Positions 1 to 11,494 of a DNA stretch of 64,000 bases are shown here, one piece after another. The position numbers were made by a program, and so were the translations under genes. This stretch comes from Glandiceps talaboti (lineage: Eukaryota; Hemichordata; Enteropneusta; Spengelidae). The notes beneath the pieces are model-generated. The model was not told where the DNA came from. It worked only from the letters and a program-made list of their open reading frames with translations, and did no database searches. Position 1 is the first letter of the stretch, and every line of letters begins with the position of its first letter. The stretch covers positions 16,320,519-16,384,518 of the forward strand of contig NC_135569.1 in NCBI RefSeq assembly GCF_964340395.1. The letters are read 5' to 3'.

Positions 1-1664
1 CTACTTTGAAAGATACGACATTAGGCCAGAAAAAATGAAAAAGCTGTTCAACCTACCCATATATTTTCTGGTGATGGGCAATATATCCTCATGCTGGCTT
101 TGTTTTTCAAAATTAAGGACATTTCTTTATATTTTCTGAATAGCACATGTAACAATATACATTTGAATCTATTCCAAATTATATAATATCTTATACAGTG
201 GTTTACTTGGCTCTGATGTTGCATACCAGCATGAGTTGAGATTAAATATACAATGTGCACTAAAAAGAATTGAACAAAAGTTTACGACCATTGGGCCATC
301 AAAAGTCTGAAAGTCTTGAAATGTTTTGCTCGTTATTCGGGATTTTTTGGAACCAAATTAAACTTCAGGAGAAGTCATTTACCATGTGTACATCCGCATA
401 ATATCTTTCAGCTTTGCCACAACAAAATACACTTCCAGATAACATGTAATGCACAGCATAATTGTTTCAATTCTGGTATTTTATTATGTCTATGGTTTGA
501 TATTTTATGCTTCTAAATGGCCTCCTACACTGTCTTATTTTCATTTTTTCACCTTTGGAGTTGTCTCCTTCCAATGCATCATTGTACCATATGATTTTAT
601 ATCTCCACTGTAGTGTAGGTGACAGAAGGGGTGGCTAAAATAATGCTCGAGTTTCAATTGGCGGGGCTTAACATTTTTTGAGAAGAGAGGGTGAGAGGAA
701 CTACACCATTTGTTTAACCGTAAATTGTATACATTTCCTAAGTGTAGCTATGCAGACAAATTACATGAGATAGTATCAAGATGACTGAATAAGTTCTATC
801 TAAACTCGACCTGAACTATTTTGCTATAATTATATATGGTTTGTTTTATCCTTGTCAAGCATTGTGAAAAAATGAAATCGACCTACTTACCCAATGTGAT
901 AGGTTAGGTTACCCGTTGACCAGCATTTTATATTTTTTCTGACCTTACACATGATATTTAATTGCGTATGCTAAAATATATATTATGTAAATTAATTGCA
1001 AATTTATGTAAATTAGAATTTTTCTAAATTTTAAATGCATGATTGCACCAAGACAAAGTTCTGCCCCCCTTGGCAATTTGGTCAGGCTACGGCCCTGATT
1101 GCGCGTCTCTCCATACAATGCCATGTATTGTGTACGCGCTGAGGGGTTAGCATGTGCTACTCAGGGGGGTGGTTGTCATTTGATCGTACCCAGTGATCAC
1201 CTGGAAAATCCCTCTCTATCATTGATGGCTTTTGGTCTTTGTTATATAAAATCACTGATAATCAAAGAGGTCAACATATCTTTCCATTATTTCCTCATAA
1301 AAATGTTATTTCAAACGTAATAAAGACAAAACAAGATTAACTGTAACAACATAAAAGCCGTCCTCTCACGCAATGCATCTTGGACTCGGAAAATCGACTA
1401 TTCTTACTATTTGCGTTGTCTTATGCGAGACACCTATGTACTTGATTACTTTCTCCCCACTCTAGGAGAGCCTTTCCGTAAACGAATTCTTTGATATTTT
1501 AACAGTTGACAAGTTATCTAATAATTCTCGTACTTAGATGTACGGTATACGAATTCATTCATATTTCAATAAAAAAGTCAAATTGATCAAATTCAATCAA
1601 AATCTTATATTCGTACAGAACAAATTGTCGATGTACCCTGGTGTTTTGTTTTTGAAGTATATCC
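1..1664. other. AT-rich intergenic DNA, no gene seen
   Basis: I see no convincing exon, RNA gene or ordered repeat here. The open frames are short, biased to A/T codons and lack splice context. Ordinary non-coding DNA is the best description. Confidence 0.5.
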
Positions 1665-1836
1665 TTACCATCGGAACACTTTTGGAAGAAAATCTCTCTA
1701 CATAAGCTGACTTGTCAATTTAGCTATGTTGAACATACCTCTGTAATCATGATCATTATTCTATGTTCAGTTATGTACATTTAAGGCCCATGGCCTACAG
1801 TACGGAATAAAATTATTATTACCATCGGAACACTTT
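1665..1836 (+). mobile_element. 5'-truncated retroelement tail with 18-bp target-site duplication
   Basis: The 18-bp string TTACCATCGGAACACTTT occurs at 1665-1682 and again, perfectly, at 1819-1836. The 136 bp between the copies end in an AATAAA-containing, ATT-repeat tail, which marks the 3' end of a non-LTR retroelement on the + strand. Just before the tail is a short GGCCCATGGCC hairpin, like those at the 3' ends of CR1/L2-type LINEs and the SINEs they mobilise. No coding sequence is left. Class is inferred from duplication plus tail; the family is not identified. Confidence 0.75.
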
Positions 1837-2469
1837 CTTTCGTTTGCTCGGTTTACTCAGTATCCATTGTAACATGTATATTATCAACATAAACGTGTGC
1901 TGGAATTTTAATCTTGACGTAATACATTTATTTATAGACATTTACTTATATCTCGTGTAAACACAATATTCGTATTATATTTTATACAACCATTTAATCA
2001 AATCTCAGTAAATAAAATATAAAGCAGACTTTGTTTGATCAGATAACATACAATATACAGATAGTAGAATTATTTATGATTTGTTCACATGAATGATTGA
2101 ATCACCTTAATATTTCTCTAAGATTTATCAGTCTTGCCATACAAAGAAAACAGAATTACTCAGCACTTCATTTTTTTTTTAAATATTAAGGTTTAATTGC
2201 CAGGTTCACACAGCAGGAGTCACGTGGTTTACATGGGATCGTGTTCTGGACCAACTTTTGCTATAGCTCTACCAAAAAAAACTTGTTTTTTAACTGCTAA
2301 ATTTTAATCCTAATATGAACTTGGCCTTGACCCTGTATCAAATGACACGACTTTTGATGTACAGAAAAATGTTATTTTGCCAATAAAGATATGATTTGGT
2401 TATCTATCATGTTTGTCTGAACGTTTATTGGACAGAAATGGCATATTGTGAAGTATAGCTAACAGAAAA

Positions 2470-2481
2470 GGACATACATAC

Positions 2482-2512
<31 letters not shown>

Positions 2513-2701
2513 CATACATACATACACAATAAATACACACAGACAGACAGACAGACATACATACATACATACGTACGTACGTACGTACGTACGTACAGAC
2601 AGACAGACATACGTACGTACGTACGTACGTACGTACGTACATACATACATACATACATACATACATACATACATACATACATACATACATACATACATAC
2701 A
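2470..2701. repeat. Compound CATA / CAGA / ACGT microsatellite
   Basis: Long runs of CATA repeats enclose blocks of CAGA and of ACGT tetranucleotides. The ACGT blocks are self-complementary and can extrude as hairpins. Apparent reading frames of Met-Tyr-Val-Cys type across it are microsatellite translations, not genes. Confidence 0.95.
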
Positions 2702-2920
2702 ACGTCTTGGAAGCATGTAAAAGTTGAAAGACTGTACAATAATGAAATATTTTTATGTTTATTGAAAAATACAACCACAGTTGAATGTTCACCATATATT
2801 TTGATTTTGATAAACTAAAAATATTACAAAAGGATGGGATAGACTTTTTACGAGTAGCAGTAATAAATGTTCAGATTTACATTTGTCAGTGTTGATTGCT
2901 AGGACTAATAGATTGAGTTC

Positions 2921-3235
2921 CGTCCATCTATCCGTGTGTCCGTCCTTTTGTCCGTGTGTCCGTCCATCTATCCGTGTGTCCGTCCTTTTGTCCGTGTGTC
3001 CGTCCATCTATCCGTGTGTCCGTCCTTTTGTCCGTGTGTCCGTCCATCTATCCGTGTGTCCGTCCTTTTGTCCGTGTGTCCGTCCATCTATCCGTGTGTC
3101 CGTCCTTTTGTCCGTGTGTCCGTCCATCTATCCGTGTGTCCGTCCTTTTGTCCGTGTGTCCGTCCATCTATCCGTGTGTCCGTCCTTTTGTCCGTGTGTC
3201 CGTCCATCTATCCGTGTGTCCGTCCTTTTGTCCGT
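2921..3235. repeat. 40-bp minisatellite, about 8 near-identical copies
   Basis: A 40-bp unit made of two similar 20-bp halves (CGTCCATCTA and CGTCCTTTTG, each followed by TCCGTGTGTC) repeats about 7.9 times with no visible change between copies. Such homogeneity implies recent expansion or gene conversion. Because 40 is not a multiple of three, all three frames stay open and cycle through the same peptide, giving artificial Ser/Val/Cys/Pro-rich frames. Confidence 0.95.
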
Positions 3236-3985
3236 CCGGAGCCATTTCTCGGAAATGACTGGACCGATTTCTATCAAACTTGCTAATACAAGGACAACAC
3301 ACTATGGCATACATATGCATGTCCATTTATTTTGTGATACCATCCAAGATGACAGCGAGACGGCCATTTTGTTACGAATTTTTCATGTTCAAAGCCATTA
3401 TGCAGACATACCTGAACAAATCTCATTCAAAGTTGGTGTAAGGACAATGTTCTATTATATACATATGCATGTCAATTTATGTCTTGATACATCCAATATG
3501 GCCACCAGGCAGCCATTTTTGTAATGATTGTTCATGTCCAGAACCATTTCTTGGGCATGACTGGACCAATTTCTTGGCACAAGGACAACACGCTATGGCA
3601 TACATATGCATGTCAATTTAATTTGTGATGCAATCCAATATGGTTACTATACAGCCATTTTGTTATGATTTTTTCATGTTCAAGCCATTATGCAGATATG
3701 CCTTCGAACATTTTGTTATGATTTTTCCATGTTTGGGACCATTACACAGACATGCATGAACAATTTCCATTAAAACTTTATTTATAGATAATGCACTATG
3801 AAGTATATATGTATGTCAACTTGTGTCACGATATGATCCAAATTCAACTGCTAGGCAGCCATTGTGTTATGACTTTTTTCATCTCTGGAGCCATTTGGCA
3901 GACATGTCTGTGCAGATCAATATCAGTCAATCTTGGTATAAGGGCAGTGTACTATATGTATGTCAATTTGTGATTGCACCTATCA
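3236..3985. repeat. Diverged tandem repeat, unit about 150 bp, about 5 copies
   Basis: Directly after the minisatellite a longer, older repeat begins. Each unit runs through recognisable blocks: GCCATT near the start, a GACTGGACC or GACATGC segment, AAGGACAA, a CATATGCATGTC block, TTTGTGAT, CCAATATGGC, and GCCATTTTGTTATGATTTTT before TTCATGTTC. Copies start near 3240, 3391, 3541, 3735 and 3887, with a shortened one near 3682. They differ by many substitutions and small indels. No conserved reading frame links the copies. Confidence 0.75.
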
Positions 3986-6865
3986 CAGACAAGAAGTGTT
4001 ACAATAAAATCAGGGATCAATAACTCCCAAACAACGGGGGTATGTCATCTACGATGGCTTGTTATTCTTATTTTCGATATCATACTGTGTTGAGTGTTTG
4101 CAAAGACGGAATAACAAATTTAAGGCAAATGCTAATAATTTAAATAATTTTCTAGAGAAAGTGTGATTTTACTAGGAGATTGTCGATACTGTCTGTATCT
4201 CATCAACATTTACGTATTTATAAGACATTCGTTAAACATCTGAAGTTATTCGAATCAATAGGTATTGATTGTACATATACGGATACGTGCACTTATTACA
4301 GAATAAACTTCTAGAAATTAAGAACTTGGTTATTATCTCTTATCATCAGTGTGTGTAGTAACTTGAAATGAAACTTATCGTTAAGGATTAACTGCGTCAT
4401 AAATATGACATTTGGTGTGATCTTAATTGAACTCGCAAATTGAAACTTGTTTTCAATTTCACGAATTGGGAGTCGCGCAATCTTGTACTATATCTATCAG
4501 CTACGAAATTCCGACATGGCACATGCAACACGGATTAGTCAAACGGACACACATCTTTCAAATACCTTCAAGGAAGTACAGACCAGATTTTAAAGTGACT
4601 TTACACTGAAGTGTAAGAGCTTTCTTGCCATACTTGTGTCTCTCACGCATGTACAAGGACAGATAAAGACAAACACGCATGCGTAAACTATCATCTCTTG
4701 ACTTTCCTGCGTTTATCGCGACACTAACCATATGCGCCTTTGTCGCTGTTGAGACGTAGACACTGAGAGTAAAATTACCAGACTTACTGTGATGCTTGTA
4801 AAACAACTCTATGAATACGTTGACCATGAAGACAGTCACTAACAGACTAATGAATATTAATAGGTGAGTTTTTTGACTAAATGGTTCATTTATATTTACA
4901 CTTATTATACGCTATTTACTTGTCTATATCAACGTATATTTTGTACGGCATTTTATACCAGCTATATGCAAATTTATCCATAGTCTACTTTTAATCTGTC
5001 AACCCCCTCAATTCTAGCTTTTATCGACATGGAAATATAATGTACATTGCAGCTCTACTTAATAACTAATTAATGACATAGTTAAATAAAATAGCTGTAC
5101 CCCTTTCCGTGCATTGATATTAAAGAGATGGATAATTTGAAAGACGTCTGTTTTTCTGACAGTTTAAAAACGAAACAAAAGTACATCTACACTGACTTAT
5201 TTACGTAAAATCTGACGTTTAAATGACTTTCATGACGTAGCAAGGCTGTCATGCTGCCTGCCATCGCTCAAATTGTACCTATGTGTTTGATGTGGCATGT
5301 TTATCAAGACAGGTCTCCTTGATCCCACAGCTAAGTAACCCATATTGTATCAGTATCCATCTTCGATGTTCAAGAGAGTCATTCACTTCCTCGCCATTGC
5401 GTGTCTCCTAACTGAATTCACAAGTCAAATGTCTTCATTGGTCTTCCCCAGACTAATAGCCTGCCGAGCAAAGGATAGATATGATGTAATAGTTTTATTT
5501 TATAAAAGTATTTGTGTTCTAGTCGGTCATATTAGCAAAATATTGCAGCAGTTGTTATGTTTGTACATGTAATGGTGATATAAACATTGACTGGAGTTAA
5601 TTCAATATATGACGTGAACTGTTAGCTCTAGTCTGACTTTGACAATGCCTGATGATTCAAGGATGAAGGCATAAAATAACAAAGTGATGAAGCTGAATAA
5701 AGACAGTATCAGTAACATTAATCTGTTATTTTAATGGAAAACAAATACTAATATTTGTGTGTGTAATTGTCTAAGGTATTTTGTTATTGTACTTGCCTTT
5801 GACATTATTTTGAAAGACCTGAATTTACTAAAAAATCATCTCTAAGTGCTAATTTAGTAAACTTACAAAATATCACTACCAAAAGCCTACAATACAATGT
5901 GTATATACAGCACAGAGCCTGTCTACATCCGGTTATTAGTGACGTCATGTCAGTGTTAATCGCATGTGACTTATTCGAACGGATAAACTCTAGCTAAGAA
6001 ATATCAGTAAATTTCTTTTTCACAAAATGTGTTTATTGTGTATTTTTCTGACGTAGTTGTCATCCTTGAAAGCAAGTACAGTAAAGATAACATTGTATCT
6101 GCACCATGTAAACCCATTCTAAAGGCAGATAATATAAATACATATGAGAATATTAATATTTTATTGATATTACTGTGCTTGAGAAAATGATATTTTGATG
6201 TCATGCAAAACACCGAGTTACAATCTTTGAGAAAATAGCATCTCTTTTAAAGTGACACACGCTGATGAGTTTATATAAGTAAGTTTTGTTGTATATTGAA
6301 AATGTACTCAAAGTACGACTTACTGAAGCACACTTAACCATCACTTGCAATTGACTGAAGTCAAATCTGGTATTTAAATATAACTCATAAATGATCTGAT
6401 GACGTAATTTATCATACGTATCAAAAATATTCCTACTATGTAATCAACTGTTCTCACAATGCCAGAAGACAATTGGAATGTTATAGAAGACATGAATCGA
6501 CATTAATATTAACAACTGGAATGTGGTTTTATTTAATTATTTCCATTTCAGTAAAAATCTCATACACTCAGTTTGTACCACTTTAATCAGATAACATTAC
6601 TATATAACTACATATCATGTATAATCAATATGGTTGCAACAGATACAATTCACTCCACGTTGGCTCGTTAGATGACTTTCCAGTAGTCTATTCCATCAGA
6701 TTCGTGTTGAATTGATGAACATGTAAGGGTCTATTTGTAAGGGTCTATTTTAGCTGAGTTCAACTTGGTATTTTCATCATAGTATACTACCTACATATTT
6801 TACGATGTTACATTCTTACTGAATAATAACATTAAAATATCGGTTTTTGTCTAATATGTTCACAT
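3986..6865. other. Intergenic DNA, no gene seen
   Basis: No exon with splice context, RNA gene or ordered repeat was recognised. The longest frame (4558-4839, - strand) shows no domain or repeat, and I do not support it as a gene. Confidence 0.45.
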
Positions 6866-7180
6866 TTAAAGATGATGTATGTTAACTTTTAAAAAGTGGA
6901 ATGGATTTATTTTAGATTTTATCATGACTTCCTACTTGGAAAAAACAACATTCAGAGTCTGGGTTTGTAACTCAATACATTGCAAAAAAGACAAAAAATA
7001 GGTACGTGTAATAACAAACATTTAACACATTTATTAATCTTTTGCAATTTATTGAGTTACAAACTTGACATATGTTGTATCACATTGATTTTTCAAGTAG
7101 GAAGCCATGCTAAAATTGTTTCATTAATTTAAAATTAAAACATAAATAAATACCCAATCGTCATCCATAAGTCACGGACC
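6866..7180. mobile_element. Palindromic MITE, decayed copy (TTAA family)
   Basis: This is a degenerate copy of the element at 8440-8765. Shared blocks in the same order are CTTCCTACTTGGAAAA, GTTTGTAACTCAATA, AATAACAAACATTT, TTAATCTTTTGCAATTTAT, GAGTTACAAA and AAGTAGGAAGCCATG. The two arms are inverted repeats of each other. A TTAA sits at 6866-6869; the right terminus is eroded, so its end is approximate. Confidence 0.65.
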
Positions 7181-7299
7181 TAAATGAAAATACATCTTAC
7201 ACTTCTAGTTATGTAATGTTCCTATATCTAAATTAGATGGTATTGTAATAATGATTTAAGTAGTAAGGGAAGAGGGGTTAATTTGAATGAATGTATAGG

Positions 7300-7382
7300 T
7301 CTTAAAGTGACTCGTATAGACGTCTTCAAGTGACTCGCATAGACGTCTTAATGTGACTCGCATAGTCTAGACGTCTTATATT
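7300..7382. repeat. Short tandem repeat, unit about 23 bp, 3 copies
   Basis: Three imperfect copies of a unit built on GTGACTCGCATAGACGTCTT, the last with a small insertion. It lies just upstream of an A/T-rich open frame at 7392-7736 that I do not accept as a gene. Confidence 0.7.
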
Positions 7383-8066
7383 CAACGAATAATGACGTCA
7401 TTTGAAAAAGAGAAATATAATAGATATATTTATTTTCAACACAATATCCATAACAGTTTAATATTCATCAAACCTAACATAGCTATGATTATTTTCGTGA
7501 ACGAAATCAAGGAATCTGTAAATTTGTTGTCTGTTTTATTTCAAGATAAATTTCAAAAACAGGATTATCTAATTAATTTGTTACTTTCTATTCAAGATCT
7601 TTCAAAAAATTGTAAATTAGAATTTAATAGTTTCGTTATTAATAAGATATACAATGTCGAAGTTTCATATCATAACAGCAATGTCCTATTAACTGTCGTT
7701 TGTGCTAGAAAGATACAATATGGCGGCATAGAATGACTGAATGTGTCTAAGATTAGTTTGACAATGCACTCAATGTAAGCAGTGATACATTACCGTTGTA
7801 ACTAAGTAATCTCGAAGGAATTGTGTGGTCTCGCGTCATGACTTACGAGGCAGTCGTCAACAAGAACGGCTCACCATCTGCACAGGAATAATTCCTGTGA
7901 TCCATGTCAAAAATGAGATAAGTAAAAATATATTAATTAAGGTTCGTTGACCTACTTCTCAAAGATCATTTTGTCTTGTATTGACACTGTGAAGCAATGA
8001 GAACACTCTGGGGATAACGACCATATACCTCTACTGAATTCACGTTTATAATGTGAATTATCGTTA

Positions 8067-8083
8067 TCATCATCACCATCACA

Positions 8084-8142
<59 letters not shown>
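8067..8142. repeat. CAT/CAC trinucleotide repeat
   Basis: A run of CAT with interspersed CAC triplets. It is simple-sequence DNA with no flanking coding context. Confidence 0.95.
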
Positions 8143-8435
8143 TATATCAAATTAATAATATTTTAAATTTGAAACATAGAGAGAGAAAATCATCTTGTTG
8201 AAGGCAATCTCTCAATATTTCCCTGTACATTAATGAAGTGCCAATGCCCTACAAGCGGTAAAGACCGTGAACATATGATTGATGGATATCACCGTGTGCA
8301 GTTCGTTGTTGTTGGACCCTGGGAAGTTATATTTTCCAAGAGCCTGGTCAAGAAGATAAGATAGCTGTACCTAGTGCAGGGTATAGTGAAACATAATATG
8401 ATCTCTTTGATTAGTCTTACTATATTTCGTTATAT

Positions 8436-8769
8436 TTAAAGTGTGCCATATGGGGAAGGATTTGATATTTAGTTTGGATTTCAAATATATGGAAAAGATT
8501 CATCATGGTTTCCTATTTGAAAAATCACTGACAAAGTCTATATTTGTAACTCAATATATAATTTTTAGCTTTTTGTATTGTTATAGTACTTACAATAACA
8601 AACATTTTACACGTTTATTAATCTTTTGCAATTTATGTAGTTACAAATAAGGACGTCATATATTGTTTCACATTTGATTTCTTTCAAATAGGACGCCATG
8701 ATAAATTTGTTTTATAAATTAAAAATCCAAAATAAAAATCAAATCCTCATCCCAATATGATCACTTTAA
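8436..8769. mobile_element. Palindromic MITE with TTAA target duplications
   Basis: The element spans 8440-8765 (326 bp) and is flanked by TTAA at 8436-8439 and 8766-8769. Its ends begin AGTG and end CACT, followed inward by imperfect inverted arms of about 75 bp (for example GGATTTGAT on the left and ATCAAATCC on the right). The interior is also self-complementary (TTTGTAACTCAATA against TATGTAGTTACAAA). There is no transposase frame. TTAA duplications are typical of piggyBac and Kolobok elements and their MITEs; choosing between them would need an autonomous relative. Confidence 0.8.
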
Positions 8770-9555
8770 GGAAGACTAGCAAAGTAGAAATAAATTGTCA
8801 ATAATTATTGTCTTGTTGCAGACTTTTCTAATTTTGTTCATCTTTATTTTACGTTTAGGTAGCATATATGTATTGTGTACCTTGATATTACTACAAGTAA
8901 AGCAGCAAAGAAGAAAACGCTAATATAAAGTTGAAGCAATTAGTCCTTATTGAATTAATTCATTAATCCATGTAATAGCATAATATAGAATCACGGTATG
9001 ACAGTTATGAAAACACAGTTTGTGTAAATGTTGACAACATTCTAGCATTATCAAGGTATAAGTACATTGTTTTCAAATGTGCTACGACCAATTACTACGT
9101 TTAATGCACTAGTACGCACGTTTAAACTGGATATATCTGAAATTGTAAAGTGAATAACAACTTGTCCAGGGCACATTTCAGCGAATTTACTTGAAATATG
9201 ATAATAAATCCACTTTAAGAAAATATAACAAATCATACCTTTACTGTTATGTTATCATAAATAATGTATTTGAACATTCAGCGGTGCTTTGCATAAACAA
9301 ATAGTTTACATAGAGATATAATATGAATAATGCAAAGTGTGCTTGCAATATTCATGTGTCGTTGTAAAACAGTAAACTATCTACGTGACCTTTCACCCCA
9401 ATCAATATCTCAACCGATTGAAACATATGTTCAATCTAGTACTGATATACTATATCATAGTTGGGACTCCATGATCTGTGTACATGCTACATCTGTTCTC
9501 CGTTCTCATTCGATCAAGCTTATCAAGCTGCGACTAGACCATTTTTTGACCGTTT
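8770..9555. other. Intergenic DNA, nothing recognised
   Basis: AT-rich sequence without exon, RNA or repeat signals that I can support. Confidence 0.45.
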
Positions 9556-9559
9556 TGCT

Positions 9560-9722
9560 AGATATAATGTACACCTTGATCTGCATTGATATAATGTACA
9601 CCTTGATCTGCCTTGATATAATGTACACCTTGATCTGCCTTGATATAATGTACACCTTGATCTGCATTGATATAATGTACACCTTGATCTGCCTTGATAT
9701 AATGTACACCTTGATCTGCATT
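9560..9722. repeat. 27-bp minisatellite, 6 copies
   Basis: Six copies of GATATAATGTACACCTTGAT plus CTGCCTT or CTGCATT. The unit is exactly nine codons long, so open frames persist on both strands (Asp-Ile-Met-Tyr-Thr-Leu-Ile-Cys-Leu/Ile on +). Copies alternate at one base (C/A). The flanks lack coding support, so I treat it as a minisatellite. Confidence 0.9.
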
Positions 9723-9927
9723 GAATCAACTGTCTGTAGACGTATGAGTACACACTGTATAGTGCTATAAATCAAATAATTTCTGAGTCTGCACCTTCAA
9801 ATATGTTACCGTACTACATAAGGATAAACTATGCCATTAACGAACTTGTAATAATTTTGATATTTTAACCATTTTAATGTATATATATTATTGATTGTCT
9901 GATAGTAGAAATAAGATAAAGACATAT

Positions 9928-10025
9928 AGAAATAATCTTTATTTATACTGGATAATTCTTGAAGTATATAAACACAAGAAGTCCAGTGAGGGCCATCCTT
10001 CGTTGGACGAGTGTTAAATAAAACT
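9928..10025 (-). mobile_element. 3' fragment of the tRNA-derived SINE
   Basis: Matches the 3' end of the full SINE at 63370-63645 in the same orientation. Shared blocks are ATCTTTATTTATACTGGATA, AAGAAGTCCAGTGAGGGCCA and GTGTTAA. The tRNA head and middle are missing, so it is 5'-truncated, as is usual for LINE-mobilised copies. Confidence 0.8.
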
Positions 10026-10747
10026 CCGCAGCGAGTGCAGCTTTATATACCATATCAATCAAAACAATAAATAATCAAATTGCTGCGTTTGCATAAATAA
10101 TCAGATATCACTCGGTCGCTGCTAGAATTAAGTATTTTTTGAAAATATCCATGTAGATTTGCAGCAAATGAGTAACAAGTAAGGCAATATTGATGATAGC
10201 GATTGTGATCAATAACGAAAAAGACTTGAGGATGTCTAGAACTTGCAGTAAAACGTATACATGCCGGGTCCAATTGAGTTACTCTATACCTTGAGGGCGA
10301 AATAAGAAATGTAAAACTGTTCGATATTGTAATTGGGGTATATCTAACTTAAGCCGTTCATAATCAAAGAAATATATTGAAATATAAAGATCTGCGATCA
10401 CAGCTGTTTTTTACCTATAACTGTTATTTATGAAATTCTATGATTTACCAAATAGGTAAGCTTGTCGCTTCAAACACGAAACTCTTTATTTAATATCAGT
10501 CTTTTCGGTCCCGATATAGCTAGTAGAATATGTTTGAAATCTCACATTGTATAACTTATTTTTAAAACGTGTATTGACAGTATTGGTCAGAACGCGTAGC
10601 ATGCATCGAAGTGTGAGCGTAAGTATAAAACGGATATTTGTTACAGAAACTGCTATCAAGGTTTGATTAGACAATTGCTAAAAATACGTTTTTTATACTA
10701 TGCTCTTTTCTTAACATGTAGACTAAATAAGATTCATTTACATTGCA

Positions 10748-11131
10748 TTAGGCCTGAAAGAAATTGTTTGACTCCAGTTACCCTACACCACCTAGTTTTT
10801 CATTGCTGACCCCTAAACATTTTTCACGGGGAGAAAATTAAAAATCGCGAAAATTGTGTGAAGTCTCGCGAAAAATATTGGATGCGGTAACTGACATCAA
10901 CTTGAAAAGACAATACAAAACTCTTCTTCCAATCTGTAATAGCTGTACATCTGATGGGAAGAAACCTATAACACGGATACCATATGGAAAGCAACGGAAA
11001 ACATAACTAACTGAACTGGACACTCACATATGAAAAAAAAGAAGATTAAAAAAATAAAATAAAAAATCTACCGACTCAATCTATTCTAAAATTAAACGTA
11101 ATCGGAACTACATAATTATTTTTAGACCTTA
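10748..11131. mobile_element. PIF/Harbinger-like MITE with TTA target duplications (family A, copy 1)
   Basis: The element spans 10751-11128 (378 bp) and is flanked by TTA at 10748-10750 and 11129-11131. Terminal inverted repeats begin GGCCTGAAAGAAATTGT on the left and, read from the other strand, GGTCTAAAAATAATTATGT on the right. A 3-bp TTA/TAA duplication with GG-starting ends is the signature of PIF/Harbinger (Tourist-type) MITEs. There is no coding capacity. Related copies are at 60427-60812 and 48096-48275. Confidence 0.85.
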
Positions 11132-11396
11132 TTGACATCGATTTCAAGGTTGTAAGTTTGTTCATTTCAACGAAACTAAATTATAACTAACTATCATTAT
11201 TATCTATATCAATCAGTTAAAGTAATAAAGTATCTTTCGACCGCCCTTCTCGCCAAGTCTTAGCAGGACTGCCTTAGTAGGCCCACTCTATTTATATAAT
11301 ATTTCTGTATAATCTATAACTACATATCTTGGAAAGATCATTTTCAACCAATAATGAACATTTAATCTATAGCAATAGATTAATCTGATGATGATA

Positions 11397-11397
11397 G

Positions 11398-11438
<41 letters not shown>

Positions 11439-11494
11439 GCAGTTGTAGTGTGTTTGTTTGTTTGTTTGTTTGTTTGTTTGTTTGTATGTTTGTT
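11397..11494. repeat. GTT repeat followed by TTTG repeat
   Basis: A trinucleotide GTT array (about 14 units) is followed by a TTTG tetranucleotide array. Thr- and Asn/Lys-rich frames across it are artefacts. Confidence 0.95.

Noticed and set aside
2400-2795. Overlapping Met-Tyr-Val-Cys frames on the - strand
   Set aside because: They are translations of CATA/ACGT microsatellites in every phase. The same pattern recurs at 16.2, 37.1, 54.5, 55.8 and 58.5 kb.
2921-3235. CRISPR array
   Set aside because: Units are contiguous with no unique spacers, and the genome is eukaryotic. The same applies to the arrays at 33.3, 48.9, 49.2 and 61.4 kb.
2883-3524. 213-codon + strand frame with Ser/Val/Cys/Pro repeats
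   Set aside because: It is a translation of the 40-bp minisatellite and the following diverged repeat. All three phases are open there and other repeat copies do not keep the frame.
7392-7736. 114-codon + strand frame
   Set aside because: Composition is that of AT-rich DNA (Ile, Asn, Lys, Tyr), no domain or splice context is visible, and it follows a short tandem repeat. It remains a remote possibility.
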